64,000 nt of DNA, taken from assembly GCF_035920345.1 (NCBI RefSeq), contig NZ_CP109149.1:5580001-5644000 (forward strand). The letters are read 5' to 3'. The notes beneath the pieces are model-generated. The model did no database searches. It was not told where the DNA came from and saw only the letters and a list, made by a program, of their open reading frames with translations. This DNA is from Nocardia vinacea. Lineage in GTDB: Bacteria > Actinomycetota > Actinomycetes > Mycobacteriales > Mycobacteriaceae. This document shows positions 1-10,178 of the stretch, piece by piece (the stretch's first letter is position 1; each line of letters begins with the position of its first letter). Made by a program: the position numbers and the translations under genes.

Positions 1-938
1 CGCTGCGCGAGGCCGTCGGCGCGCTGAACCAGCACATCCAGCAGGTCGAACATCACCGGATCAACGCCTATTCGAGTCTGCGCGAACAGGTCGCGGGGAT
101 GCAGCGCACGTCACATCAGCTCACAAGCCAAACAAGTCAGCTCGTGGCCGCACTGCGCGCGCCGCAGGTGCGCGGGCGCTGGGGCGAGATCCAATTGGAG
201 CGGGTGGTGGAACTGGCGGGCATGACCCGGCACTGCGATTTCGACACCCAGGTGAGCCGGGCCGCGCGCAGCGACGGGGCTACCGAACGCACCGGCATGG
301 TACGGCCGGACCTTGTGGTCAATCTCGCAGGCGGCAGGCAGATCGTGGTCGACGCCAAGGTGCCGTTCACCGCCTACCTCGACGCCACCATGACCGACGA
401 CCCGGACGAGCGCGCCGAACTGCTCGGCCGCCATGCCAAACATCTGCGTGCCCATATCGATCAGCTGGCCGATAAGGCCTATTGGCTGGCCTTCGATCCC
501 GCGCCGGAGTTCGTGGTGCTGTTCGTACCGGGCGATCCATTCCTCGATGCCGCACTCACCACCGATTCCGGCCTGCTCGAGTACGCGTTCGGCCGCAACG
601 TGATCCTCGCTACTCCGACGACTTTGATCGCGTTGCTGCGTACAGTCGCCTTCGGCTGGCGGCAGGAAGCACTGTCCCGGGATATGGCAACCGTTCAGCA
701 ATTGGGTCGCGAGCTCTACAACCGGCTCGGCATGACCGGCCGACATCTGGACCGCCTCGGCGCGCAACTCGGTAAGGCCGTAGACGCTTTCAACTACACC
801 GTCGCCTCGGTGGAGTCGCGGGTGATGGTCACCGCCCGCAAACTCCACGATCTTGAAATAGCCGAGCAGGAGGTACCGGCAATCCATCGAGTCGATTCAT
901 TGCCGCGGGCGGTCGGCTTCGCCGACGCCGACGATTAG
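1..938 (+). CDS. rmuC: DNA recombination protein RmuC, 5' end outside the window
   Basis: The reading frame is already open at base 3 and runs to TAG at 936-938, so about 311 C-terminal residues are visible and the start lies outside the window. RmuC proteins have an N-terminal coiled coil followed by a nuclease-like RmuC domain and limit recombination between short inverted repeats. The visible part shows the end of the coiled coil and most of the RmuC domain: 'VRGRWGEIQLERVVELAGM', 'RPDLVVNLAGGRQIVVDAKV', 'LFVPGDPFL' and 'ILATPTTLIALLRTVAFGWR'. The acidic/Lys 'VVDAKV' motif resembles a PD-(D/E)xK core. An ATG at 99 is internal and is not the start. Family assignment is secure; the biological role in actinobacteria is inferred from the family. 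Confidence 0.93.
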   Translation, partial: LREAVGALNQHIQQVEHHRINAYSSLREQVAGMQRTSHQLTSQTSQLVAALRAPQVRGRWGEIQLERVVELAGMTRHCDFDTQVSRAARSDGATERTGMVRPDLVVNLAGGRQIVVDAKVPFTAYLDATMTDDPDERAELLGRHAKHLRAHIDQLADKAYWLAFDPAPEFVVLFVPGDPFLDAALTTDSGLLEYAFGRNVILATPTTLIALLRTVAFGWRQEALSRDMATVQQLGRELYNRLGMTGRHLDRLGAQLGKAVDAFNYTVASVESRVMVTARKLHDLEIAEQEVPAIHRVDSLPRAVGFADADD

Positions 939-994
939 CCCTGCGACGGCCGTGCCGTAACGCCGCCGAGCGCGGCGGCAGTTAGTGTCATGGT

Positions 995-1993
995 GTGGCT
1001 GCTTCCCAACGTGTGCGAACCCGGGTGCCCGCGCCGCATCGTTCGATCCTGCCCTCGGTGCCGGGGATTCCGGCCGGGGCGGCGGTTCTGATCGCGGTGG
1101 CGTGCACATTTTTGGGGTTCCTGATCGATGCCCACGGCGAGAACAACGAGCTGACCGGGACGTTCAACACGTTGTACGTCCTCGGCTGCGTCGCGGCGGT
1201 GCTCGCCGTTCGCTATCGCGGACTCTTCACGACGATGGTGCTGCCACCGCTGTTGCTGTTCGTCGCGGTGCCGCTGGCTTATCAGCAGCTCACCGGTGGC
1301 GCTTCGACCGGCCTCAAAGACATCCTGTTGAATCTGGCGATCCCGCTGGTGAACCGGTTCCCGATCATGGCGCTGGCCACCGTGCTGGTGCTGGCGATCG
1401 GCGGCGGGCGGATCCTGCTACACAGGCGTGAGGAAGCCGCCGGACGCGCCGACGAATCCCGTCGCGGCACCAGCTGGGGCCGCAGCAGCGCAGCCAAACG
1501 CACCAGGTCGGAGCGCACCGAGCGCGGCTCGCTCGCCGATGCCGCGCGCCGACGCACTCGCCGTCCCCAGGCCGATACATCCGACCTCGATACCGATCTG
1601 CATCTGCCGCGACCGAGTCGGCGCGGTAGTTCGGAAGTAGCGGACACCCCACCGCGCGTCGGCGGCGCCGCAAAGAACGCCCGGGGTGACGAACGCCCGA
1701 GCCGCGAGCGCCGATCGAGCACCCGCGCCGCCCGCCCCGCCACGGCAGCGGCCCGCAACGAAGGCGAACCGACCCGAGCCGCACGACCCGCCACGGCAGC
1801 GGCCCGAAGCGAGGGCGAACCGACCCGGGCCGTACGACCCGCTGCGGCAACCCCTCGGGCCGATGCAGATTCGAGCCGAGCGGCAGCGACCAGGCGGCGC
1901 GGTGAAGCCCCACCGCCACACCCGCAGCCCAATGTCCGCTACCGCGAACGTGATTCGAGCCGCACCGAGCGCCGTCGACCGGAAAACCTCTAG
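995..1993 (+). CDS. DUF6542-type membrane protein with Arg-rich disordered tail
   Basis: A 332-residue protein starting at GTG 995. The first 150 residues carry four predicted membrane helices (about 25-45, 52-70, 75-92 and 115-138), matching the DUF6542 family that sits beside ispH in mycobacteria and nocardiae (Rv1111c-like, from memory). Residues from about 150 onward are low-complexity, rich in Arg, Ala and Ser, with near-identical repeats built on 'RAARPATAAAR' and 'EGEPTRA'. The tail is probably disordered and cytoplasmic. The gene is convergent with ispH. Function is unknown; the fold and neighbourhood, not a catalytic motif, support the call. The exact start is uncertain because no strong ribosome binding site is visible. 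Confidence 0.75.
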   Translation: MAASQRVRTRVPAPHRSILPSVPGIPAGAAVLIAVACTFLGFLIDAHGENNELTGTFNTLYVLGCVAAVLAVRYRGLFTTMVLPPLLLFVAVPLAYQQLTGGASTGLKDILLNLAIPLVNRFPIMALATVLVLAIGGGRILLHRREEAAGRADESRRGTSWGRSSAAKRTRSERTERGSLADAARRRTRRPQADTSDLDTDLHLPRPSRRGSSEVADTPPRVGGAAKNARGDERPSRERRSSTRAARPATAAARNEGEPTRAARPATAAARSEGEPTRAVRPAAATPRADADSSRAAATRRRGEAPPPHPQPNVRYRERDSSRTERRRPENL

Positions 1994-2123
1994 CCGAACC
2001 CGAACGGCTCTCGACATCAGCGACCCTCACGCGGGACAGCATCCACGCGCAGCCTCACAGCTCAACGCCGGGAACCGCGCAGCACCCAGCTTCGCGCCGA
2101 GCCCTGGAAATCCTCGGCGCAGC

Positions 2124-3134
2124 TCAGCGACGCGACGTCCGCAACTCCCTTGGCAGTGCGAATACCAACGTCTCGTTGGCCGTGGTCACCGGCTGCACCT
2201 CGCCGAAACCGTGCTCCGCCAACATATCCAGCACACCACGCACCAGGATGTCGGGGACGGACGCACCCGAGGTGATGCCAACCGTGCGCACACCTGCCAG
2301 CCACGCCGGGTCGACCTCACGGGCGTAGTCCACCAGGTATGAGGCCTTCGCGCCCGCGCCGAGGGCGACCTCGACCAAGCGCACCGAATTCGACGAATTG
2401 CGCGAGCCGACCACGATCACCAGATCGCATTCCGGTGCCATCGCCTTGACCGCCACCTGACGGTTCTGGGTGGCGTAGCAGATGTCATCGCTCGGCGGAT
2501 CCTGCAATCCGGGGAACCGCTGCCGCAGCCGCTGCACCGTCTCCATGGTCTCGTCGACGCTGAGCGTGGTCTGGGAGAGCCAGATCACCTTGGACTCGTC
2601 GCGCACGGTGACCCGGTCGACCGCATCCGGACCGTCGACGAGCTGTACATGCTCAGGGGCCTCGCCCGCGGTGCCCTCGACCTCCTCGTGCCCCTCGTGA
2701 CCGATCAGCAGAATGTCGTAGTCGTCGCGGGCGAAACGCTTGGCCTCCTGATGCACCTTGGTCACCAGCGGGCAGGTGGCATCGATGGTGCGCAGATTGC
2801 GCGCCGCTGCCGACTCGTGCACCGCGGGTGAGACCCCGTGGGCGGAGAATACGACCAGCGCACCCTCGGGCACCTCGTCGGTCTCGTCGACGAAGATCAC
2901 CCCCTGCTCACGCAGCGTCTCCACCACATGGCGGTTGTGCACGATCTCCTTGCGCACGTAGATCGGGGCGCCGTGCTTTTCGAGCGCCTTCTCCACCGTC
3001 TCGACCGCGCGGTCCACGCCGGCGCAGTAGCCACGTGGTTCGGCTAGCAGCACACGCTTACCACCATCGGCATCGGCGGATCCGGAACCGGCCGAGCTGG
3101 CGATTCCGACGTTCAAAGGGATGGCCGAAGACAT
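2124..3134 (-). CDS. ispH: 4-hydroxy-3-methylbut-2-enyl diphosphate reductase (IspH/LytB)
   Basis: Last enzyme of the MEP pathway: a [4Fe-4S] protein that reduces HMBPP to IPP and DMAPP in the cytosol. The 336-residue protein shows the three cluster cysteines in their usual contexts: Cys37 in '[11 protein letters not shown]', Cys121 in '[11 protein letters not shown]' and Cys219 in '[11 protein letters not shown]'. It also has 'FSAHGVSP', '[13 protein letters not shown]', 'SQTTLS' and 'VGSRNSSNS', all typical of the family. A poorly conserved N-terminal stretch of about 25 residues precedes the domain, so a later start is possible. The position next to the xseA-xseB operon, divergent from the lipid-droplet-type gene, is the same as for lytB2 in mycobacteria. 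Confidence 0.96.
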   Translation of the reverse strand: MSSAIPLNVGIASSAGSGSADADGGKRVLLAEPRGYCAGVDRAVETVEKALEKHGAPIYVRKEIVHNRHVVETLREQGVIFVDETDEVPEGALVVFSAHGVSPAVHESAAARNLRTIDATCPLVTKVHQEAKRFARDDYDILLIGHEGHEEVEGTAGEAPEHVQLVDGPDAVDRVTVRDESKVIWLSQTTLSVDETMETVQRLRQRFPGLQDPPSDDICYATQNRQVAVKAMAPECDLVIVVGSRNSSNSVRLVEVALGAGAKASYLVDYAREVDPAWLAGVRTVGITSGASVPDILVRGVLDMLAEHGFGEVQPVTTANETLVFALPRELRTSRR

Positions 3135-3367
3135 GCCCCTCAGCTTACGTGCGGCCGAGGAATGCTGGACGGCCGGTCACGTCGTTCTCGACACACTCGC
3201 ACCGGGCGAAAAATGCCGCCGAATGATGCAGAACCCCCGGCGCGCGTGGTCAGGCCCGCAGGAGGCAGCCCGCGTAACCACGCGGGGCCCCGCGCGCGCC
3301 AAAAGTAGATTCCGTGTCTGTGACACCAGTGCTTTGCAGAACATCCCGTATCGGGCAGGCTAGGAGC

Positions 3368-3991
3368 ATGTTTCGACCACCGTTCCTGGCCCGGGTCGCC
3401 GCCGGCGCCGCCGTATACGCCATCGAAGAAACCCGTCGGCTACCAACTGTCGCAATGAATTTCCCGATCACCGCGATCAGCCAGATGTTGCAGACCACAA
3501 TGCACGTCCAGCAGTTCGTGACCAGTCTCGCCCTCAAGGGCGACGGCGTATTCGACCGTCTCACCAACGCCCCGGTCGAGCAGCCCGAGTGGGCCACCTT
3601 CGACGAGGACACCGAGCCGGAGTTCACCGCTCCCGCCCGCACCAGCAGTTTCGACCTGTATGACGACGAACCGACCGACTACGCCGCCGATGCCGCCCGT
3701 GCCGCTGAGACCAATGGTCACGCCGCCCCCGTGCAACCCATCGTCGTCCCGGAGACCGAGGTTTCCGCGGTCCCCGAACCCCAGCCCGAGCCCGAACCAG
3801 AGGTCGTCGAGCCCGAGGTGGCCACCCGCTACGACTACGCCGATATGACCCTGGCCCAGCTGCGTGCCCGCCTGCGCATGCTGACCGTCGAGGATCTGAA
3901 CGCCCTACTCGAGTACGAACAGCAGACGCGTGCCAGGGCGCCGTTCGTGACCATGCTGACGAACCGGATCGCCACCGTGCGGGCCCAATGA
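3368..3991 (+). CDS. Lipid-droplet-associated-type protein (Rv1109c-like)
   Basis: A protein of about 207 residues starting at ATG 3368, which follows a TAGGAG sequence with very short spacing; an upstream GTG at 3314 in the same frame is less likely. The N-terminal 75 residues are amphipathic and conserved in style ('[19 protein letters not shown]'). A long acidic Pro/Glu-rich linker follows, and the C-terminus ('[20 protein letters not shown]') is helical. Actinobacterial homologues in this position are annotated as lipid droplet-associated proteins. The stop overlaps the xseA start (ATGA at 3988-3991), so it is co-translated with exonuclease VII. The role is inferred from family naming; no catalytic motif is visible. 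Confidence 0.7.
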   Translation: MFRPPFLARVAAGAAVYAIEETRRLPTVAMNFPITAISQMLQTTMHVQQFVTSLALKGDGVFDRLTNAPVEQPEWATFDEDTEPEFTAPARTSSFDLYDDEPTDYAADAARAAETNGHAAPVQPIVVPETEVSAVPEPQPEPEPEVVEPEVATRYDYADMTLAQLRARLRMLTVEDLNALLEYEQQTRARAPFVTMLTNRIATVRAQ

Positions 3992-5352
3992 GTTCAGCGT
4001 CGCGGAGCGATTCGATGGGGGGTGGTGGCCGGGATAGGCCCGAACCCCCCGCATCTTCGTCGACGGTTGGCCGGGAATCCGCCGGCCAACCCGACCGAGC
4101 CGCTCCCGCCAACTCCGCCGAACAGCCGTGGCCGGTGCGTTCGGTGGCCATCAAGGTCGCCCAGTGGATCGATCGGCTGGGCAGCATCTGGGTGGAGGGC
4201 CAGATCACCCAGATCAATCTGCGTCCCGGCACCAGCACCGCATTCCTGGTGTTGCGCGATACCGCCGCCGATATGTCGCTGTCGGTGACCTGTCATCCGG
4301 ATCTCATCCGCCGCTCCGCCGTCCCGCTGCAAGAAGGCAGCCGGGTCGTGGTGTACGGCAAACTCGCGTACTTCACAGGACGCGGCACGATTTCGTTGCG
4401 CGCCATAGAGATTCGCCCGGTCGGCATCGGTGAACTGCTGGCCCGCATCGAACGGTTGAAGGCACTGCTCGCCGCGGAGGGACTATTCGATCCCCGGCTG
4501 AAGCGGCCGATCCCGTTCCTGCCCAAGACAATCGGCCTGATCACCGGCCGAGCCAGCGCCGCCGAGCGCGATGTGCTGACGGTGGCCCGAAATCGGTGGC
4601 CCGCAGTGCGTTTCGAGATCCGCAATACCGCGGTGCAGGGCCCGACCGCGGTACCGCAGATGGTGCAGGCGTTGGCCGGACTCGATCGCGATCCGGCCGT
4701 CGAGGTCATCGTGCTCGCTCGCGGTGGTGGCAGCGTCGAGGATCTGCTGCCCTTCTCCGATGAGACGCTGTGCCGCGCGATCGTCGCCGCGACCACGCCG
4801 ATCGTCAGCGCGATCGGTCACGAACCCGATAACCCACTGTGCGATCTGGTCGCCGACCTGCGCGCCGCCACCCCCACCGACGCCGCCAAGCGCATCGTGC
4901 CCGACGCAGCCGCCGAACTGGCCGGGGTCCGCGATATGCGTGCCCGCGCCGCCGCCGCGCTGCGCGGCTGGGTCGACCGCGAAACCAGGGCACTGGCCCA
5001 GTTGCGTTCCCGGCCGGTGCTGGCGGATCCGCTGCGCGAACTCGACCGCCGCTACGACGAGATCGAACGCCTGCGCACCGCGGCACGCCGCACCACCGAC
5101 CACCTGATCAGCGCCGAAACCACCACGACCCGGCACCTGCGCGAAAAACTCACCGCGGTGGGACCGGCCGCGACGCTGGCCCGTGGCTACGCTGTCGTGC
5201 AGCGTGTCAGCGGTAAGGAGCGGCATGTGGTCCGCTCGATCGAGGACGCGCCCGCGGGTAGTCAGCTGCGGATCCGGGTCGCCGACGGTGCCATCACCGC
5301 CGCCGCACTCGGCACCCAAGCATTGGGCAAGACCGACACAGGGAGGAACTGA
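3988..5352 (+). CDS. xseA: Exodeoxyribonuclease VII large subunit
   Basis: Catalytic and DNA-binding subunit of exonuclease VII, which degrades single-stranded DNA in both directions. The 454-residue protein has an N-terminal OB fold (about 50-145; '[20 protein letters not shown]'), then the catalytic domain with '[15 protein letters not shown]' and the hallmark '[17 protein letters not shown]', and the long helical region that binds XseB. The first 45 residues are a Pro/Ala-rich extension. Its start overlaps the preceding stop by 4 bases, and xseB follows 2 bases after its stop, giving a compact operon with the expected subunit pair. Confidence 0.96.
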   Translation: MSSASRSDSMGGGGRDRPEPPASSSTVGRESAGQPDRAAPANSAEQPWPVRSVAIKVAQWIDRLGSIWVEGQITQINLRPGTSTAFLVLRDTAADMSLSVTCHPDLIRRSAVPLQEGSRVVVYGKLAYFTGRGTISLRAIEIRPVGIGELLARIERLKALLAAEGLFDPRLKRPIPFLPKTIGLITGRASAAERDVLTVARNRWPAVRFEIRNTAVQGPTAVPQMVQALAGLDRDPAVEVIVLARGGGSVEDLLPFSDETLCRAIVAATTPIVSAIGHEPDNPLCDLVADLRAATPTDAAKRIVPDAAAELAGVRDMRARAAAALRGWVDRETRALAQLRSRPVLADPLRELDRRYDEIERLRTAARRTTDHLISAETTTTRHLREKLTAVGPAATLARGYAVVQRVSGKERHVVRSIEDAPAGSQLRIRVADGAITAAALGTQALGKTDTGRN

Positions 5353-5354
5353 CC

Positions 5355-5597
5355 TTGGCCGACCCCGGCAAGGACGACGAGCTGGCCGAGATCTCCACCT
5401 TCGGCTACGAACGCGCCCGCGACGAACTGGTCAACGTCGTCAAGATGCTCGAACAGGGCGGTCTCGACCTGGACGAATCCCTCGCGCTGTGGGAGCGCGG
5501 CGAAGCACTGGCCACCCGCTGCGAGGAACATCTGGCCGGCGCGCGTCAGCGGGTCGAAAACGCCCTTTCCCGCACCGACCTCGAAACCGACGAATGA
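5355..5597 (+). CDS. xseB: Exodeoxyribonuclease VII small subunit
   Basis: An 80-residue acidic helical protein, the usual length for XseB. Typical motifs are visible: '[20 protein letters not shown]', '[17 protein letters not shown]' and 'CEEHL'. Many copies of XseB bind the helical arm of XseA and are needed for nuclease activity. The start is TTG at 5355, 2 bases after the xseA stop, with GGGAGGA at 5341-5347 as ribosome binding site. The stop overlaps the next start (ATGA at 5594-5597), so the VOC gene is translationally coupled. Confidence 0.95.
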   Translation: MADPGKDDELAEISTFGYERARDELVNVVKMLEQGGLDLDESLALWERGEALATRCEEHLAGARQRVENALSRTDLETDE

Positions 5598-5938
5598 CCA
5601 TCCGCCGCGCCACCCCCGATATCCGCACCGAGGACATGGCGGCCAGTCGCGAGTTCTACCGGCGGCTCGGTTTCGAAGAGGCCATGGACCTCGGCTGGGT
5701 GGTGACGATGGCATCCCCGATCAATCCGACTGCACAGGTGCTGCTGCTCGGCCCGGAAGCCGAGCAGCTGCAACCGGATATGAGCGTCGAGGTCGAGGAT
5801 GTGGACGCCGTACACGCCGAAATGGTCGCCGCGAATGCGGACATCATCTATCCGCTCCGCGACGAGCAATGGGGCGTGCGCCGATTCTTCGTCCGCGATC
5901 CCAGCGGCACGATCGTCAACGTGGTCAGCCACCGCTGA
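5594..5938 (+). CDS. VOC (glyoxalase/bleomycin-resistance) family protein
   Basis: A 114-residue single-domain protein starting at ATG 5594, overlapping the xseB stop. The sequence '[20 protein letters not shown]' opens the typical beta-alpha-beta-beta-beta module, and '[18 protein letters not shown]' closes it. VOC proteins dimerise to form a metal or ligand site. In glyoxalase I the metal ligands are His/Glu pairs; the N-terminal position here is not clearly a His, so enzymatic activity cannot be assumed. The substrate is unknown. Coupling to xseAB is positional and says little about function. Confidence 0.85.
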   Translation: MTIRRATPDIRTEDMAASREFYRRLGFEEAMDLGWVVTMASPINPTAQVLLLGPEAEQLQPDMSVEVEDVDAVHAEMVAANADIIYPLRDEQWGVRRFFVRDPSGTIVNVVSHR

Positions 5939-6033
5939 CCGACCGCCTCACTCGGGCTGGTCCCGCGCACCGATTCGCACGCCACGCATGTTCAGCCCTG
6001 TGAATTCGTGCGCGACGCGCGGTTGGCCGGGCG

Positions 6034-6600
6034 CTAGCGCTGCAAGGGCCGGGCGGCGGCGATGGCGGCGGCGAGGGTGGTGAAGACCGCGTGGTTGCCC
6101 GCGCCGGTGATCAGCACTCGGGACTGGCCGAAGTCCGCGATCCACGCCGTCTCGGAACCCTGTTCGGCATAGACGACCCACTTCTGGTCGCCGACCTGCT
6201 CGGTGCCGGTGCCGTAGCGGGAGCCGAGCACGAAGCGCGACAGCGACTCCTCGGTCGCGCTGCTCTGGCTCATCCGCATATACGTGCCCTGCGGTGTGAT
6301 GAAACCAACAGTGCTGACCGGCCCGCCGCCGGTGGTGGTGATCGTGTCGCGGCTACCGGAGTTCGGGGTCCACTGTTCGGGCAGGCTCGGATTGCGGATC
6401 GGGAAGGGCATCGTCTTCGCGTCGTTGGCGAGTGCGGCCGTCACGTCGAAGTGCGGAATCTGCCCCTGTGTCGGCCCTTTCCCCGCGAAACTGCACTGGC
6501 TGGCGAGCCCGGCGAAGACCACGGCGATCAGCACCAACGGGATCAGTGACCAGAACAGATCCCGGTAGTCGTTGAGAATGCGTGGTTTTTGGTACGACAC
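6034..6600 (-). CDS. DUF4245 membrane-anchored protein
   Basis: A 188-residue protein starting at GTG 6600 (complement). A single membrane helix lies at about residues 15-35 ('LFWSLIPLVLIAVVFAGLAS'), preceded by a short cytoplasmic stretch, so most of the chain should be extracytoplasmic. The rest matches the DUF4245 pattern, with 'MPFPIRNPSLPEQWTPNSGS' and 'WVVYAEQGSETAWIADFG'. It is divergent from glpX, the same arrangement as Rv1100 beside glpX in M. tuberculosis. The open frame continues far upstream of 6600 on this strand, but that part is the antisense of glpX and is not coding. Function is unknown. Confidence 0.85.
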   Translation of the reverse strand: MSYQKPRILNDYRDLFWSLIPLVLIAVVFAGLASQCSFAGKGPTQGQIPHFDVTAALANDAKTMPFPIRNPSLPEQWTPNSGSRDTITTTGGGPVSTVGFITPQGTYMRMSQSSATEESLSRFVLGSRYGTGTEQVGDQKWVVYAEQGSETAWIADFGQSRVLITGAGNHAVFTTLAAAIAAARPLQR

Positions 6601-6656
6601 GCTCCCAGTATCCACGCCGGTCGCGGCACACTGCCGCAGAGGTGGTCGGAGATCTG

Positions 6657-6693
6657 GAGCCGACCTTTCGAGCGGCCTGCAAGCAATCGCTAC
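6657..6693. repeat. Single copy of the 20/14-bp composite repeat, reverse orientation
   Basis: The 37-bp stretch matches the reverse complement of 25861-25898 at about 34 of 38 positions with one gap. It contains one version of the 20-bp unit (reverse of GTAGCGATTGCTTGCAGG) and one of the 14-bp unit that are tandemly repeated behind coaA. It lies in the divergent region between the DUF4245 gene and glpX. A second partial match to the 14-bp unit (TCGAGAACGGTCA) lies downstream in opposite orientation, giving an imperfect inverted repeat just upstream of glpX. Confidence 0.65.
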
Positions 6694-6768
6694 AGGTAGT
6701 ACCTGATCGAGAACGGTCACGCTTCTGAGAGAATCAGCGGTAGCAACGACCGTAGGAGGCACACCGTA

Positions 6769-7812
6769 ATGACGGCATCTTCGCCCGCACCCAGCCGCCG
6801 CGAGGCGCCGGACCGCAACCTGGCGCTCGAACTGGTCCGGGTCACCGAGGCCGGTGCGATGGCCGCGGGCCGCTGGGTCGGCCGCGGCGATAAGGAAGGT
6901 GGCGACGGTGCGGCCGTCGACGCAATGCGGCAGCTGGTCAGCTCCGTTTCCATGCGCGGCATCGTGGTCATCGGTGAGGGCGAGAAGGACGAAGCGCCCA
7001 TGCTCTACAACGGTGAGCTGGTCGGCGACGGCACCGGTCCCGAGGTCGACTTCGCGGTCGACCCGATCGACGGCACCACCCTGATGTCGAAGGGTTCGCC
7101 TGGCGCTATCGCGGTGCTCGCGGTCGCCGAGCGCGGCGCGATGTTCGACCCGTCCGCGGTGTTCTACATGCACAAGATCGCGGTCGGCCCGGACGCGGCG
7201 GGCGTGATCGATATCTCCGCCCCGATCGGCGAGAACATCAGCCGGGTGGCCAAGGCCAAGAGTCTGTCGAAGTCCGATCTCACCGTCTGCATCCTGGACC
7301 GGCCGCGCCACGCGGACCTGATCCAGGAGGTCCGCGACGCCGGCGCCCGCATCCGCCTGATCTCCGACGGTGACGTCGCGGGCGCCATCGCCTGCGCCCG
7401 CCCCGACTCCGGCACCGACATCCTGGTCGGCATCGGCGGAACCCCGGAGGGCATCATCGCCGCCGCCGCCATGCGCTGTATGGGCGGTGAACTCCAGGGC
7501 ATGCTCGCCCCCAAGGACGACGCGGAACGCCAGAAGGCCATCGACGCGGGTCACGACCTCAGCCGCATCCTCACCACCAATGACCTGGTCGCGGGCGACA
7601 ATGTCTTCTTCTGCGCCACCGGCGTCACCGACGGTGACCTACTACGCGGCGTCCGCTACTTCCCCGGCGGCGCCTCCACCGAGTCCATCGTCATGCGCTC
7701 CAAGTCGGGCACCGTCCGCATGATCGACGCCTACCACCGCCTCACCAAGCTCCGCGAATACTCCTCGGTCGATTTCGTCGGCGACGAGGACGCGGTGCCG
7801 CCGATGCCCTGA
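6769..7812 (+). CDS. glpX: Fructose-1,6-bisphosphatase class II
   Basis: Gluconeogenic phosphatase that converts fructose 1,6-bisphosphate to fructose 6-phosphate in the cytosol. GlpX is the main FBPase of mycobacteria and relatives. The 347-residue protein has the Li+-sensitive phosphatase metal motif '[12 protein letters not shown]', the upstream '[10 protein letters not shown]' and the class II '[14 protein letters not shown]' segment. ATG 6769 is preceded by a strong TAGGAGG at 6753-6759. A clear intrinsic terminator follows at 7827-7862, so the gene is probably monocistronic. Its promoter region contains a dispersed repeat (6657-6693). Confidence 0.96.
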   Translation: MTASSPAPSRREAPDRNLALELVRVTEAGAMAAGRWVGRGDKEGGDGAAVDAMRQLVSSVSMRGIVVIGEGEKDEAPMLYNGELVGDGTGPEVDFAVDPIDGTTLMSKGSPGAIAVLAVAERGAMFDPSAVFYMHKIAVGPDAAGVIDISAPIGENISRVAKAKSLSKSDLTVCILDRPRHADLIQEVRDAGARIRLISDGDVAGAIACARPDSGTDILVGIGGTPEGIIAAAAMRCMGGELQGMLAPKDDAERQKAIDAGHDLSRILTTNDLVAGDNVFFCATGVTDGDLLRGVRYFPGGASTESIVMRSKSGTVRMIDAYHRLTKLREYSSVDFVGDEDAVPPMP

Positions 7813-7826
7813 TCTTCTCGAATGCG

Positions 7827-7862
7827 TCGAGCCCGGTCCGCTTCGGATCGGGCTCGATTTTT
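7827..7862 (+). terminator. Intrinsic terminator of glpX
   Basis: The arms TCGAGCCCG and CGGGCTCGA, extended by GTCC/GGAT, form a 13-bp stem with a 5-base loop, followed directly by five T residues. It starts 15 bases after the glpX stop. This is one of the few classical stem-plus-U-tract terminators in the window. Confidence 0.88.
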
Positions 7863-7927
7863 CGTCATGTGCGGTGCTCTTTCCGCGACGGTAAGCTCCG
7901 GAATCCCCAGCAGACCAAGGAGATCCG

Positions 7928-8491
7928 GTGGCAATTATCGGGAAGCTGTTGAAGAACCGCCGCGCCGGAGAGCAGGGCGTCGCCTGGTATCTTCCGAACC
8001 TCGCCACCGACGCGACCTTCGAAATCACCAGCCCGGATTTCACTCATGCGTCGCCACTACCAAAGGTGCACGCGTCCAAGCGGATCGGTGGCCGAGACGC
8101 ATCCCCCGCGCTGGCGTGGAACGCGCCCGACGGTACGGCGCAACTGCTGCTCGTCGTCGAAGATCCGGACGCACCAATGGGATCGCCATTCGTGCATTGC
8201 GTAGCCCTGCTGGAACCGACCCTCGCCGAACTGCCACAGGACGGACTGCGCGCCGACCATCCCGCGCCCGGCGTCAGCATCCTCCGCTCCGGCTTCGGCC
8301 GCGGCTACCAAGGTCCGGCCCCGATCAAAGGCCACGGATCGCACCGCTACGCTTTCCAACTCTTCGCCCTGACCGAGCCGATCGACACCATAGGCGGCAA
8401 GCCCGCCGCGAAAGCGAAACCGCGCGAGGTATTTTCCGCCGCAAAAGCAGTCGCCCGTGGCCGGATCGATGGACTCTACGAACGGCCGTGA
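7928..8491 (+). CDS. PEBP family protein (YbhB/YbcL, Raf-kinase-inhibitor-like)
   Basis: A 187-residue protein starting at GTG 7928, with AAGGAG about 6 bases upstream. The family signature is visible: 'SPALAWNAPDGTAQLLLVV' then 'EDPDAP', and the second block 'GPAPIKGHGSHRYAFQLFAL'. PEBP proteins have a conserved anion-binding pocket. Bacterial members are cytoplasmic or secreted, and no signal peptide is seen here. The role in bacteria is poorly defined. The gene stands alone between glpX and fumC, followed at once by a 73-bp palindromic repeat. Confidence 0.9.
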   Translation: MAIIGKLLKNRRAGEQGVAWYLPNLATDATFEITSPDFTHASPLPKVHASKRIGGRDASPALAWNAPDGTAQLLLVVEDPDAPMGSPFVHCVALLEPTLAELPQDGLRADHPAPGVSILRSGFGRGYQGPAPIKGHGSHRYAFQLFALTEPIDTIGGKPAAKAKPREVFSAAKAVARGRIDGLYERP

Positions 8492-8527
8492 ACGAGTAGC
8501 TTGCGCAAGCGGCGGTAGGGATCGCCA

Positions 8528-8600
8528 GATCAAGATCAGGTGGCACTGGTGTAGGGGGCTTTTCGCGCGATGCCGCCACCAGTTCCACCTGATCTTGATC
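8528..8600. repeat. 73-bp dispersed palindromic repeat, copy A
   Basis: The element begins with GATCAAGATCAGGTGG and ends with CCACCTGATCTTGATC. The outer arms pair over 24 bases with one mismatch around a 25-base core. A second copy of exactly the same length is at 60458-60530; I count 62 of 73 identical positions, with the outer 18 bases on each side unchanged. It starts 37 bases after the PEBP stop and ends 150 bases before fumC. No transposase is near. It looks like a REP/MITE-type intergenic element. Confidence 0.8.
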
Positions 8601-8749
8601 CGGGGGCCTCGCACACCGACGCATCGCACGGAACGCTGTGTCCGGGGCACGAAGGTGTGCGGGGGAGTGGGGTATTCCGGCGACGGGTGTGCGAATCGCC
8701 TCAGGCGTGGCAGCCCCACGGCTGGCGTATGCGGCATAGGGTCGGGATT

Positions 8750-10156
8750 ATGACGACCGAGGAGACGCAGTTCCGGATCGAGCACGACACGATGGGGGAA
8801 GTTCGGGTTCCCGTGGATGCGTTGTGGCGGGCGCAGACGCAGCGGGCCGTGGAGAACTTTCCGATCAGCGGGCGCGGGTTGGAGCGGGCGCAGATCCGGG
8901 CGCTCGGCCTGCTCAAGGCGGCGTGCGCCAAGGTGAACAAGGATCTCGGGCTGCTCGATCCGGCCAAGGCGGATGCGATTATCGCCGCCGCGAATGAGAT
9001 CGCCGACGGTCTGCACGACGACCAGTTCCCGATCGATGTCTTTCAGACCGGCTCGGGCACCAGCTCGAATATGAACGCCAACGAGGTGATCGCCTCGATC
9101 GCGAAGGCCAACGGCGTGAATGTGCATCCGAACGACGACGTGAACATGTCGCAGTCGTCGAACGACACCTTCCCCACCGCGACCCATCTCGCCGCCACCG
9201 AGGCCGCGATCAAGGATCTGATCCCGGCGCTGGACCACCTCCGGCTGGCGCTGCAAGACAAGTCGGCCGAATGGCGCACCGTGGTGAAGTCCGGGCGCAC
9301 CCACCTCATGGACGCCGTACCGGTGACCCTCGGCCAGGAGTTCGGTGGCTATACCCGCCAGGTCGCGGCGGGTATCGAGCGCATTATGGCGGCGCTGCCC
9401 CGGCTCGGTGAGCTGCCCATCGGCGGCACCGCGGTCGGCACCGGTCTCAACGCGCCCGCGGGTTTCGGCGCGAAAGTCGTTGCCGAACTGGTGCTGTCGA
9501 CCGATATCGATGCACTCTCCGAGGCTCAGGATCACTTCGAGGCGCAGGCCGCTCGTGACGGTCTGGTGGAGGCGTCCGGCGCACTGCGCACTGTCGCGGT
9601 GAGCCTCACCAAGATCGCCAACGACATTCGCTGGATGGGTTCGGGCCCGCTGACCGGTCTCGGTGAACTCCAGCTGCCGGATCTGCAGCCCGGCAGTTCG
9701 ATCATGCCCGGCAAGGTGAATCCGGTACTGCCCGAGGCGGTTACGCAGGTCGCCGCGCAGGTGATCGGCAATGACGCGGCGGTCGCGTTCTCCGGTGCGA
9801 GCGGCGCATTCGAGTTGAATGTCTACATTCCGGTGATGGCGCGCAATCTGCTCGAATCGATTCGGCTGCTCGCCAATGTGTCCCGGCTGTTCGCCGATAA
9901 GTGCATTCGCGGTCTGATCGCCAACGAGGATCACCTGCGCACCCTCGCGGAATCGTCACCGTCGATTGTGACGCCGCTGAATTCCGCCATCGGCTACGAA
10001 GAGGCGGCCGCCGTCGCGAAAGCGGCGCTGAAGGAAAAGAAGACCATCCGTCAGACCGTGATCGATCGCGGTTTGCTCGACGAGAAGCTCACCCTGGAAG
10101 AACTCGATCGCCGCTTGGATGTGCTGTCGATGGCCCGGGTCGAAGACGGAAAGTAG
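8750..10156 (+). CDS. fumC: Class II fumarate hydratase
   Basis: TCA-cycle enzyme that interconverts fumarate and malate without an iron-sulfur cluster. The 468-residue length is typical. Visible blocks include '[15 protein letters not shown]', '[11 protein letters not shown]', '[18 protein letters not shown]' and the superfamily signature '[11 protein letters not shown]', whose Ser lies in the catalytic loop. ATG 8750 is preferred because homology starts at '[14 protein letters not shown]'; the open frame extends upstream through the palindromic repeat without supporting signals. Position near glpX matches mycobacteria. A hairpin at 10179-10220 follows the stop. Confidence 0.96.
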   Translation: MTTEETQFRIEHDTMGEVRVPVDALWRAQTQRAVENFPISGRGLERAQIRALGLLKAACAKVNKDLGLLDPAKADAIIAAANEIADGLHDDQFPIDVFQTGSGTSSNMNANEVIASIAKANGVNVHPNDDVNMSQSSNDTFPTATHLAATEAAIKDLIPALDHLRLALQDKSAEWRTVVKSGRTHLMDAVPVTLGQEFGGYTRQVAAGIERIMAALPRLGELPIGGTAVGTGLNAPAGFGAKVVAELVLSTDIDALSEAQDHFEAQAARDGLVEASGALRTVAVSLTKIANDIRWMGSGPLTGLGELQLPDLQPGSSIMPGKVNPVLPEAVTQVAAQVIGNDAAVAFSGASGAFELNVYIPVMARNLLESIRLLANVSRLFADKCIRGLIANEDHLRTLAESSPSIVTPLNSAIGYEEAAAVAKAALKEKKTIRQTVIDRGLLDEKLTLEELDRRLDVLSMARVEDGK

Positions 10157-10178
10157 TCGGAATCAGAAAACGCGGTCG

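Noticed and set aside
3241..3293. GC-rich palindromes (CCGCGT/ACGCGG and GCGGGGCCCCGC) in the ispH divergent region
   Set aside because: Short and expected at this base composition; no second copy or clear promoter relation was seen.
6601..7554. Upstream extension of the DUF4245 frame on the minus strand
   Set aside because: It is the antisense of glpX, whose motifs are unmistakable on the + strand. The GTG at 6600 restores the expected DUF4245 length.
8057..9934. Open frame of over 600 codons on the minus strand across the PEBP gene and fumC
   Set aside because: Produced by the codon bias of the + strand genes; no domain is recognisable and fumC is certain.
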